A DNA stretch of 60,697 nucleotides, taken from assembly GCA_027314915.1 (NCBI GenBank), contig DAHUZZ010000011.1, positions 1 through 60,697 of the forward strand, in the 5' to 3' direction. The notes under the pieces were generated by a model that did no database searches, had not been told where the DNA came from, and saw only the letters and a program-made list of their open reading frames with translations. The DNA is from Thermoplasmata archaeon. GTDB taxonomy: Archaea; Thermoplasmatota; Thermoplasmata; Lutacidiplasmatales; UBA184. A program made the translations under genes and the position numbers. Shown piece after piece: positions 38,205-45,283 of the stretch (position 1 is the first letter of the stretch; every line of letters starts with the position of its first letter).

Positions 38205-39937
38205 GTCCCGGAGCGTCCGAACCAGCGGTCGAGCCGGCTCCGGGGGAGCCGGACCAGGATGGGGCGGCCGTGGGGGCAGGCGAACGCCCCGTCGGGCAGC
38301 GCGTCGAGGGCCTCCAGGAGGTGCGCCATCTCCTCGACGCCGACGGCATCGCCGGCGCGGACGGCGGCGTGGCAGGCGATCGACGCGGCGACGCGCTCCT
38401 GCACGCCGTCCGGCACGCTCGGGCGTCCGCCCTCGGCGAGCTCGTCGAGCAGCCGCGGGAGCTCCTCGGGCGGCGTCGTCCGCCCCCGGTAGGTGGGAAC
38501 GGCGTGGATCCGCCAGCTCCCCGCCCCGAACGGCTCGACCACGAACCCCGCGCGGGCGACCGTCTCGGACTCCGTCGCGAGCGTCGCCGCCTGCCGGGGG
38601 GAGAGGGCGATCCGGGCGGGCGCCATGAGCTCCTGCCGGGCGAGCCGGCTGCCGGCCCGCAGCTCGGAGTAGACGACCCGCTCGCTCGCGGCATGCTGGT
38701 CGACGAGCACCAGCTCCTCGCCGGCGGAGGCGACCCAGTAGAGCGACCCCAGGCACCCCAGGAGCTCGAGCTTCGGGTGGCGGTCGGTGGGGGCGATCGT
38801 GCGCGGCCCCTCCATCCCCTCGAACCGGGTCTGGTGGAGCGCCGGGGCGAAGACCGCCGAGACCGGGGGCTCGGTCGCCGGCGGGACCTCCGCGGCCGGC
38901 GGCATCCCCTCGGGCGCCACCGCCAGGTGGGGAATCTGCCGGAGCGCCTCCCGCACCGTGCGGCGGACCCGGTCGGCGATCTCGGTGGGCTGGGCGAGCC
39001 GGACCTCGCGCTTGGTCGGGTGGACGTTCACGTCGACCCGCTCGGGGGGGAGCGTCACGCCCAGGACCCCCACGGGGAACCGGGTCCGGGGGAGGTACTC
39101 GTCGTAGGCGAGCCGGACCGCCTGCTGGAGGGACCGGTCGACGATCGTGCGGCGGTTCACCGCGACGAAGAGCCCCGCCGACGAGCTCCGCCCGAGCGGC
39201 GGCCGACCGAGCCACCCCTCGAGCCGGATCGGCCCCTCGTCGAGCCGGACCGGGAAGGCCGACTCGGAGAACTCCGGGCCCAGCACGTAGGCGGCGGCGG
39301 CGCGGAGCTCCTCGGTGGGCGGGTACCGGGCCACCTCCCGGCCGTTCGCCTCGAGGGTGAGCCCGACCGAGGGCCGGGCCAGGTAGAGCCGGTCGATCAC
39401 CGAGGTCACCTCGAGCTGCTCGGCCGCCGGGCTCCGGAGGAACTTGCGCCGGGCCGGGACGTTGAAGAAGAGCTCGCGGACCTCGACGGTGGTCCCGACG
39501 CTGCGCGCGGCCGGGGCGGGCGGGGCGATCCGGCCGCCGTGCACCTCGAGCCGGTGGGCGCCCGGCTCCCCCGGCACCCGGCTCGTGAGGGTCAGCCGGG
39601 ACACGCTCGCGATGGCGGCGAGCGCCTCGCCCCGGAACCCGAGCGTCGCGAGGGACCCGAGCTCGCTCTCCTCGGTGATCTTGCTCGTGGCGTACCGCTC
39701 GACGGCGAGGGCGAGCTCCTCGGCGGGGATCCCGGTGCCGTCGTCGGCCACCTCGATGCCGAGGATCCCGCCGCCCTCCACCCGGACCGTCACGTGGTGC
39801 GCGCCGGCGTCGATCGCGTTCTCCACGAGCTCCTTCACCACCGAGGCCGGCCGCTCGACGACCTCGCCGGCGGCGATCCGGCCCACGGTCGTCGGGTCCA
39901 GCCGCCGGATCGGGCGGCGCCCCGCGACGGCGCTCAC
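38201..39937 (-). CDS. mutL: DNA mismatch repair protein MutL
   Basis: The 578-aa protein has the GHKL ATPase motifs KELVENAIDAG, VADDGTGI and TLGFRGEAL in its first 110 residues, and the NVHPTKREVRL strand. The C-terminal domain has DQHAASERVVYSE near 413-425, ACHAAV near 521 and CPHGRP near 554, the marks of a MutL with its own endonuclease site. The second Glu of the DQHA motif is one residue later than in the canonical x2-E-x4-E spacing. GTG start overlaps the mutS stop (GTGA). Archaeal MutS/MutL are usually of bacterial origin. Confidence 0.95.
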   Translation of the reverse strand: MSAVAGRRPIRRLDPTTVGRIAAGEVVERPASVVKELVENAIDAGAHHVTVRVEGGGILGIEVADDGTGIPAEELALAVERYATSKITEESELGSLATLGFRGEALAAIASVSRLTLTSRVPGEPGAHRLEVHGGRIAPPAPAARSVGTTVEVRELFFNVPARRKFLRSPAAEQLEVTSVIDRLYLARPSVGLTLEANGREVARYPPTEELRAAAAYVLGPEFSESAFPVRLDEGPIRLEGWLGRPPLGRSSSAGLFVAVNRRTIVDRSLQQAVRLAYDEYLPRTRFPVGVLGVTLPPERVDVNVHPTKREVRLAQPTEIADRVRRTVREALRQIPHLAVAPEGMPPAAEVPPATEPPVSAVFAPALHQTRFEGMEGPRTIAPTDRHPKLELLGCLGSLYWVASAGEELVLVDQHAASERVVYSELRAGSRLARQELMAPARIALSPRQAATLATESETVARAGFVVEPFGAGSWRIHAVPTYRGRTTPPEELPRLLDELAEGGRPSVPDGVQERVAASIACHAAVRAGDAVGVEEMAHLLEALDALPDGAFACPHGRPILVRLPRSRLDRWFGRSGT

Positions 39938-42582
39938 TTCGAGCCCTCGGGGGCCCCCGGGGCGCCGGCCAGCCGCCTCCGCCATTCGCCGATCCGCGCG
40001 AGCGCCTCCAGCGGCGTCATCCGCTCGGGGTCGCTCTCCGCGATCGACCGGAGGACCTGGGCCTCGGGGCCGTCGGTGCGCGGGCCCTCGGCGGCCAGCA
40101 GCACCGCCTGGGTGTAGCGCACCGGCGCGGGCGGGCGGCCCCGCCGGGCGGTGGCGAGCGGCAGCGACTCGCCCTCGAGCCGCTTCAGGAGCTGCTCCGC
40201 CTCCTTGAGCAGCGTGGGCGGGAGGCCGGCGAGCCGCGCCACGTGGATGCCGTAGCTCTGGTCGGTGCTGCCGGGGACCAGCCGGTGCAGGAAGGTGACC
40301 TCCCCCGCGTCGTCGCGCACGGCCAGGTGGGCGTTCGCGGCGCCCGGGAGCGTCGCGACGAGCTCGGTGAGCTGGTGGTAGTGGGTCGCGAGGAGCGTCC
40401 GGCAGCCGACCCGGTCGTGGATCTCCTTGAGCGTCGCCCACGCCAGGGCGAGCCCGTCGAAGGTGCTCGTCCCCCGGCCCACCTCGTCGAGCAGGATCAG
40501 GCTCCGGGCGTCGGCGCCGCGGAGGATGTCGGAGACCTCGCTCATCTCGACCATGAAGCTCGACTTGCCCCGGGCGATCTCGTCGGTGAACCCCATCCGG
40601 GTGAACAGCGCGTCGACGACCCCGATCCGCGCGAACCGGGCGGGGACCCACGCCCCGACCTGGGCGAGGACGACCAGGAGACCTACCTGGCGCATGTAGG
40701 TGGACTTCCCGGACATGTTGGGGCCGGTGAGGACCAGGAGCCGGGTCCCGTCGCGGTCGAGCTCGGTGTCGTTCGGGACGTACCGTTCCCCGAGCGTGCG
40801 GTCGAGCACGGGGTGCCGCCCCTCCCGGATCTGGAGCTCGCCGCCCTCGTCGACCTCCGGCCGGACGTACCCGCGGTCCCGGGCGATCCGGGCGAAGGCG
40901 GTGAGGACGTCGAGCTCGCCCACCGCCCGGGCGAGGCGGTGGAGCCGCGGGATCTCCTCCTCGAGCTCGGTGAGGAACCGCTCCCACAGCTCCCGTTCCA
41001 CCTCGGAGGAGCGCTCGCGCGCGCCCAGGATCCGGCCCTCGAGCGCGGTGAGCTCGTCGGAGGTGAACCGCTCCGCGCCCGAGAGCGTCTGCTTCCGCCG
41101 GAAGTGCGGCGGGACCCGCGCGAGATGGGGCCGGGTGACCTCGAAGTAGTAGCCGAAGACCTGGTTGTACCCGATCTTGAGCGACCGGATCCCGGAGGCG
41201 GCCGCCTCGGTGCGCTCGAGGGCCTCGAGCGCCTCCTCCGCCGCCTGGGCCTCCCGGGCGCACCCATCCAAGTCCTCCCGGAACCCCGGCCGGAAGAGCC
41301 CGCCGGCCTCGACCGTCGCCGGCAGCTCCTCGGGCAGGGCGGCCGCCAGCCGGCCCGCGAGCCCCGGCAGGGGGTCGAGACGGCCCACCGCCCGCCCGAC
41401 CTCGGTGTCGGGACCGCCGTACCGGGCCACCAGCTCGGCGATCGCCCCCAGGCTCGAGCGCACCGCCCCCAGCTCGGGGGGACGGAGCCGCCGGCCCGCG
41501 AGCCGGGTGGCGATCCGGGAGAGGTCGGCCACCCGGCGGAGCGGCTCGCGGAGCGCCTCGAGCTCGGGGCCGAGGGCGACGAGCCCCGCGACCACCTCCT
41601 GCCGCGCCCGGATGGAGGGGACGTCGGCGAGCGGGTTACGGAACCAGAAGGCGAGCGTGCGGCGGCCGGGCGACGTGACGGTCTCGTCCCAGGTGGAGAT
41701 CAAGGTCGGAGTGGCTGCCTCGTCCGGGTTCATCGGCCGGGTGATCTCGAGGTGGCGGAGCGTCTTCCCGTCGAGCCGGAGCCGGCGCTCCCCCGACCCC
41801 CACGGTCTCCGCTCCAGGAAGGGGAGGAGCCGGGGCTGGGTCGAGCGCAGGTAGGCCACGAGCCGTCCGACCGATTCGCGCTCGGCCTCGGAGAGGCCCG
41901 CCTCCTCGCGCGCGAGGGGTCCCGGCCAGAGGAGGGGCTCGGCCGCGGGCGGGGCGATCTCGACGCGCGACGCCGGGAACTCCGTCCTCAGCGCCCGCCC
42001 GAGCCCGGCGTCCCCGACGGAGGCCTCGGCGGGGACCAGCACCTCCCGGGGGGCGAACGGTGCGATCGCGAGGAGGAGCGGGGCCGCCCCCGCGCTCCCG
42101 GCCGCGCCGGTGAACAGTTCCCCCGTGGTGACGTCCACGGCGGCGAAGCCGCCCGGGCGGTCGGGCCTCAGCGCGAGGGCGAGCAGGAAGTTGTGCTCGG
42201 GGCCCGGGAGGATCCGGTCCTCGATGACCGTCCCGGGCGTGACGACCCGGGTCACCTCGCGCCGGACCAGCCCCTTGGCGAAGCGGGCATCCTCGACCTG
42301 GTCGCAGAGGGCGACCTTGTACCCCTTGCCCACGAGCCGGCCCAGGTAGCTCTCCACGGCGTGGTAGGGCACGCCGGCCATCGGGACCCGCTCGCCGCGG
42401 GCGTCGGCGGTACGGGCCGTGAGGACGACCTCGAGCTCCCGGGCGAGGAGCTTCGCGTCCTCCCCGAACGTCTCGTAGAAGTCGCCCACCCGGAAGAGGA
42501 TCAGGTGGCCGGGGTAGCGGGCCTTCACGCTCCCGTACTGGTCCATGAGGGGCGTGGAGGCGGCAGCGGCGGCCATCTTCAC
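39934..42582 (-). CDS. mutS: DNA mismatch repair protein MutS
   Basis: The 882-aa protein is full-length MutS1 type: mismatch-wedge motif GDFYETFGEDAKLLARELE near residue 33, connector and clamp domains, then the ATPase with Walker A TGPNMSGKSTYMRQ at about 619 and Walker B SLILLDEVGRGTSTFDG. It finds mismatches and recruits MutL. Start codons ATG at 42582 and 42576 are both possible; the TATA at 42601-42610 favours 42576. It heads the mutS-mutL-nuclease-like unit. Confidence 0.96.
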   Translation of the reverse strand: MKMAAAAASTPLMDQYGSVKARYPGHLILFRVGDFYETFGEDAKLLARELEVVLTARTADARGERVPMAGVPYHAVESYLGRLVGKGYKVALCDQVEDARFAKGLVRREVTRVVTPGTVIEDRILPGPEHNFLLALALRPDRPGGFAAVDVTTGELFTGAAGSAGAAPLLLAIAPFAPREVLVPAEASVGDAGLGRALRTEFPASRVEIAPPAAEPLLWPGPLAREEAGLSEAERESVGRLVAYLRSTQPRLLPFLERRPWGSGERRLRLDGKTLRHLEITRPMNPDEAATPTLISTWDETVTSPGRRTLAFWFRNPLADVPSIRARQEVVAGLVALGPELEALREPLRRVADLSRIATRLAGRRLRPPELGAVRSSLGAIAELVARYGGPDTEVGRAVGRLDPLPGLAGRLAAALPEELPATVEAGGLFRPGFREDLDGCAREAQAAEEALEALERTEAAASGIRSLKIGYNQVFGYYFEVTRPHLARVPPHFRRKQTLSGAERFTSDELTALEGRILGARERSSEVERELWERFLTELEEEIPRLHRLARAVGELDVLTAFARIARDRGYVRPEVDEGGELQIREGRHPVLDRTLGERYVPNDTELDRDGTRLLVLTGPNMSGKSTYMRQVGLLVVLAQVGAWVPARFARIGVVDALFTRMGFTDEIARGKSSFMVEMSEVSDILRGADARSLILLDEVGRGTSTFDGLALAWATLKEIHDRVGCRTLLATHYHQLTELVATLPGAANAHLAVRDDAGEVTFLHRLVPGSTDQSYGIHVARLAGLPPTLLKEAEQLLKRLEGESLPLATARRGRPPAPVRYTQAVLLAAEGPRTDGPEAQVLRSIAESDPERMTPLEALARIGEWRRRLAGAPGAPEGSK

Positions 42583-42600
42583 GCCCCGGAGGGAGCGCCA

Positions 42601-42610
42601 GCCAAAAGGG
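42601..42610 (-). promoter_or_regulatory. TATA box of the mutS operon
   Basis: The minus strand reads CCCTTTTGGC about 25-30 nt before the mutS start. It lies 26 nt past the tRNA-Ser 3' end. Confidence 0.45.
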
Positions 42611-42635
42611 TTCGGTCGAGGCCGGGAAACGGGAG

Positions 42636-42719
42636 CGCTGAGGGGGAGATTCGAACTCCCGGGGCGCGAACGCCACCAGCTTTCAAGGCTGGCGCCTTAC
42701 CGGGCTAGGCTACCTCAGC
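42636..42719 (-). tRNA. tRNA-Ser(UGA)
   Basis: The minus strand folds as acceptor GCTGAGG/CCTCAGC with discriminator G. The anticodon arm is CCAGC-CTTGAAA-GCTGG (anticodon TGA). A long class II variable arm (GGCG-TTCG-CGCC) and an uninterrupted T-arm ending GAG-TTCGAAT-CTC complete the fold. It is 84 nt with no intron and no encoded CCA. Confidence 0.94.
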
Positions 42720-42824
42720 AATTGTCGCCCCGACCGCGCCGGGGCGGCGTCGTGATCGTCCCGGATCGCCGGGGGTCCCCGACCAAGGTAGGGCGGGCGC
42801 GGCGGGGGGTCGCCAGCCCCAGAG

Positions 42825-42925
42825 TGCAGGTGCCGGGAGTTCCGCGGGCCGGAGCGACCCGGCGCCGGTTCGAACCCGGGCGATCAGCTTGGAGGGCTGA
42901 TATCCTACCACTAGATTACACCTGC
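42825..42925 (-). tRNA. tRNA-Gly(UCC) precursor with a T-loop intron
   Basis: The minus strand gives acceptor GCAGGTG/CACCTGC with discriminator A, a D-arm ATCTAGTGGTAGGAT, and anticodon arm TCAGC-CCTCCAA-GCTGA (anticodon TCC). T-stem CCGGG/CCCGG is interrupted: after TTCGAA come 30 extra nt before the last T-loop base. Removing 42868-42839 leaves a normal 71-nt tRNA-Gly. No clear TATA lies between it and cgi121 (AAAAAGGCATAGGG is a weak candidate), so co-transcription with cgi121 is possible. Confidence 0.93.
42839..42868 (-). other. T-loop intron (59/60) of tRNA-Gly(UCC)
   Basis: The 30-nt intron has an inner stem GCCGG/CCGGC extended by CGG/CCG. The bulge-helix-bulge reads bulge AAC, 4-bp central helix between exon UUCG and intron CGGA, bulge ACU. 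Cutting after the second base of each bulge restores T-loop TTCGAAT. Position and exon-side helix match the T-loop intron of tRNA-Lys(UUU). Confidence 0.9.
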
Positions 42926-42964
42926 ACGCCGCCGGCCTGCCGGGAAGAGCCGAGTGCTCCGGCC

Positions 42965-43543
42965 CTATGCCTTTTTCGTCGGATGGGAGGGGGGATTCGC
43001 GTGGGCGGCGCTCAGTTCGACGAAGGCCACCCGCTCGAGGACGAGCCCCTCCCACGACCCCTCCGGCAGGAGCGAGTACTCCTCCGGGGGGATCCCGAGC
43101 CGCTCGAGGGTCTCCCGGCGCGGGGGCCGGGGGTACAGGCCCGGGGCCGATACCAGGCCGAACTCGCCCAGGGTGGCGGCGAGGTCCCGGGGCCGCTCGG
43201 CGACCACCACGAACTCCTCGGTCGTGGGCCCGACGCCGACCTTCCCGAGCGCGCGGGGCAGCTGGTCGTCCCCCGCGACGTAGAGCGCGAACTCGGCCGA
43301 ACGGTCCCGGAGCCGGGTCTCGTTCCGGGACCGGGCCCGGCCGAGGTGCGCCCAGGCGGACAGGAGGTGGCGCTCCCCGCCGATCGACCGGGCGTCGAAG
43401 AGCGCGATGAACGGCCCCTCGCCCGGGTTGGAGGTGCGGATCTTCCGGACGATCTCCTCCACGGTGGGCACCCCGGGGGCGGCCCGCCGGGCGCCCGTCG
43501 CCTGGAGGGTGCGCTCGCCGGGGGCGGGGGGGGAGGTCGGCAC
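42965..43543 (-). CDS. cgi121: KEOPS complex subunit Cgi121
   Basis: The 192-aa protein has the Cgi121 core: FIALFDARSIGGERHLLSAW, then NETRLRDRSAEFALYVAGDD with QLPRALGKVGV, a late VVVAERPRDLAATL strand-helix and a C-terminal helix. Cgi121 binds the kinase Bud32 and tRNA within KEOPS, which adds t6A at tRNA position 37. The start is GTG at 43543, 7 nt after the upstream gene's stop, so the two are co-transcribed. Both ends have Pro/Ala-rich low-complexity tails. Confidence 0.87.
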   Translation of the reverse strand: MPTSPPAPGERTLQATGARRAAPGVPTVEEIVRKIRTSNPGEGPFIALFDARSIGGERHLLSAWAHLGRARSRNETRLRDRSAEFALYVAGDDQLPRALGKVGVGPTTEEFVVVAERPRDLAATLGEFGLVSAPGLYPRPPRRETLERLGIPPEEYSLLPEGSWEGLVLERVAFVELSAAHANPPSHPTKKA

Positions 43544-43550
43544 GGCGGGC

Positions 43551-44162
43551 TCACTCCCTCAGGAACCGCAGGAACTCGTCCCGGGTCCGTGGCCTGAGCG
43601 TGTAGTTCTCCCGCTTCTCGCGCCCGATGGTCGAGGTCGGGGTGCTCCCGTAGTCGTGGCCGGGGAGGACCACGAGCGCGTCGTCGAGCTTCACGACCCG
43701 GTGCAGGAGGCTGTCGTACATCGCCGCCGGGTCGCTCTCGGGCAGGTCGGTGCGCCCGCACTCCCCGACGAACAAGGTGTCGCCGGTGGCGACGTGCCCG
43801 TCGAAGAGGTAGAGCACGCTGTCCCGGGTGTGGCCGGGCGTGAAGAGCACCTGGACGGAGAGCCCCCCCACGCGGAGCGTGTCCCCCTCGTCGACCGGCA
43901 GGTCCTGGTCGAGGGGGGCGGTCCGGTAGGCGACGAGCCGCGCCCCGGTCCGCTCCCGGACGTCCTTCGCGCCGGCGTAGTGGTCCGGGTGGCTGTGGGT
44001 GATGAGGATGTAGCGGACCCGGATCTTCCGCGCGTCGACCTCGGCGAGCACCGGGTCGACCCCGAAGGAGGGATCGATGACGACCCCCTCGCCGTCCTCG
44101 TGGTCCGCCACGAGGTAGGTGAAGTTCTGGTAGGGCCCGATCCGGTGCTGCGCGAGGAACAC
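43551..44162 (-). CDS. Metallo-beta-lactamase-fold enzyme, persulfide dioxygenase-like
   Basis: The 203-aa protein has the metal motifs ILITHSHPDHYAGAKD, LFTPGHTRDSVLYL, ATGDTLFVGECGRTDL and LVVLPGHDYG. GRTD followed by STIGREKREN is characteristic of ETHE1-like persulfide dioxygenases rather than glyoxalase II. It would oxidise a persulfide to sulfite using one iron. Leaderless from the TATA at 44182-44191; a glyoxalase-II-like hydrolase remains the alternative. Confidence 0.85.
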   Translation of the reverse strand: MFLAQHRIGPYQNFTYLVADHEDGEGVVIDPSFGVDPVLAEVDARKIRVRYILITHSHPDHYAGAKDVRERTGARLVAYRTAPLDQDLPVDEGDTLRVGGLSVQVLFTPGHTRDSVLYLFDGHVATGDTLFVGECGRTDLPESDPAAMYDSLLHRVVKLDDALVVLPGHDYGSTPTSTIGREKRENYTLRPRTRDEFLRFLRE

Positions 44163-44181
44163 GGCGTGCCGAGCCGGGGCA

Positions 44182-44191
44182 CGTATTTGAC
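44182..44191 (-). promoter_or_regulatory. TATA box for the persulfide dioxygenase-cgi121 unit
   Basis: The minus strand reads GTCAAATACG about 25 nt before the ATG at 44162. Confidence 0.5.
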
Positions 44192-44211
44192 GGGTGGCGC
44201 GCCGGGGCCGT

Positions 44212-45138
44212 TCAGCGCCCGGGGGCCGCGCGGCCCTCGGGGAGGGAGCGGGCGCCGCTCACCGCGTCGATGACCACCCGTCCGTCCGCCCCCTCGACGT
44301 ACCAGAAGGGCACGTGGACGACGGCGAAGGAGCCGATCTTGAGGTCGTTCGGCTCCGGCGCCACCTTCCGCCGCTCGATGACGAGCGCCCCGCCGTGCTG
44401 CTCCGTGTGGTCGACGCTCACCGTGTGCCGCTCGCGGAGCCGCTGCTCCGCGATCTCCCGCGCCCGGTCGTCGGGCACCGTCGGCTCGAGCCGCTCGTGG
44501 GGCTCGGAGAGCTCGCCCGTGAGCTCCCGGTCGCCCGGTTCCCAGACCTCGGTGCGGCCGCTCAGCCCGTGGACGGCGACCCAGAACTCGCGGACCGCGC
44601 CCACCCGTCCGTGGGGGGCGGGCTCCCGGACCCGGTAGGGGGCCACGTAGTAGGGGACGAGCCGGAGGGTGTAGCGGAAGCCGTCCACGCCGGCGATCAG
44701 CTCCGCTTCCGGGCGCCCCAGCCGGGGCCGGACGACCCGTTCACCGGGCGGGAACGCCGCGATGGGCGTCTCGACGGGCCCGGGCGGGGTCTCCTCGCCG
44801 GCGCGCTCGGACGGACCGACGGCGAGCTCGGGCAGGAGGAGGAGCTCGCCGAGGGCGGTGCCGAGCGTCTCGGGGACCAGGATCTCGAGCCCGTGCTCCG
44901 CCGCCGCGCCCCGGGCCGCCGGGCCGGGCTCCTCGGCGTAGACGAGGGTGCGGTGGACGCAGCCGGTCGGGAACTCCCGGTCGGCCTCGAGCGGCGAGAC
45001 CGGTCCGGCGAGGATGGCGACCGCGCGCCGGTCGGTCGCCCGGTAGGCGACGACGCCGATGGTCGCGTCGTCGACCCGGTACCGCGCCGCCACCAAGAGC
45101 CGCTTGAGCTGCGGCTCCCGGTCGTCCGGCGCGCCCAT
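44212..45138 (-). CDS. Hypothetical protein (308 aa)
   Basis: Two parts are visible. The first 105 residues (KRLLVAARYRVDDATIGVVA, then REFPTGCVHRTLVYAEEPG) alternate strands and helices. Residues 150-300 have LRLVPYYVAPYRVREPAP, EFWVAVHGLSGRTEVWEPG and FAVVHVPFWYVEGADGRVV, which look like a beta-rich repeat resembling membrane-proximal lipoprotein-like domains, but there is no signal peptide. I do not recognise the family. Leaderless start from the TATA at 45159-45169; divergent from VAT. Confidence 0.7.
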   Translation of the reverse strand: MGAPDDREPQLKRLLVAARYRVDDATIGVVAYRATDRRAVAILAGPVSPLEADREFPTGCVHRTLVYAEEPGPAARGAAAEHGLEILVPETLGTALGELLLLPELAVGPSERAGEETPPGPVETPIAAFPPGERVVRPRLGRPEAELIAGVDGFRYTLRLVPYYVAPYRVREPAPHGRVGAVREFWVAVHGLSGRTEVWEPGDRELTGELSEPHERLEPTVPDDRAREIAEQRLRERHTVSVDHTEQHGGALVIERRKVAPEPNDLKIGSFAVVHVPFWYVEGADGRVVIDAVSGARSLPEGRAAPGR

Positions 45139-45158
45139 GATGGCCGGTCGTATCGTTC

Positions 45159-45169
45159 GTAAGATAAGT
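45159..45169 (-). promoter_or_regulatory. TATA box for the 308-aa hypothetical gene
   Basis: The minus strand reads ACTTATCTTACG about 25 nt before the ATG at 45138. Confidence 0.5.
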
Positions 45170-45248
45170 CCCTACGGTCCGACTGGGCCCGAGGGTGGCG
45201 ACCGCGCCCCCGAGTTCCCCGACGGGAACGGGGGGGTACGTGCACCTC

Positions 45249-45258
45249 CTTTTATCTC
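45249..45258 (+). promoter_or_regulatory. TATA box for the VAT gene
   Basis: CTTTTATCTC lies about 30 nt before the ATG at 45284, supporting that start over upstream in-frame ATGs. Confidence 0.55.
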
Positions 45259-45283
45259 GCGCGGCGTTGCGAAGGGGGCTCCC

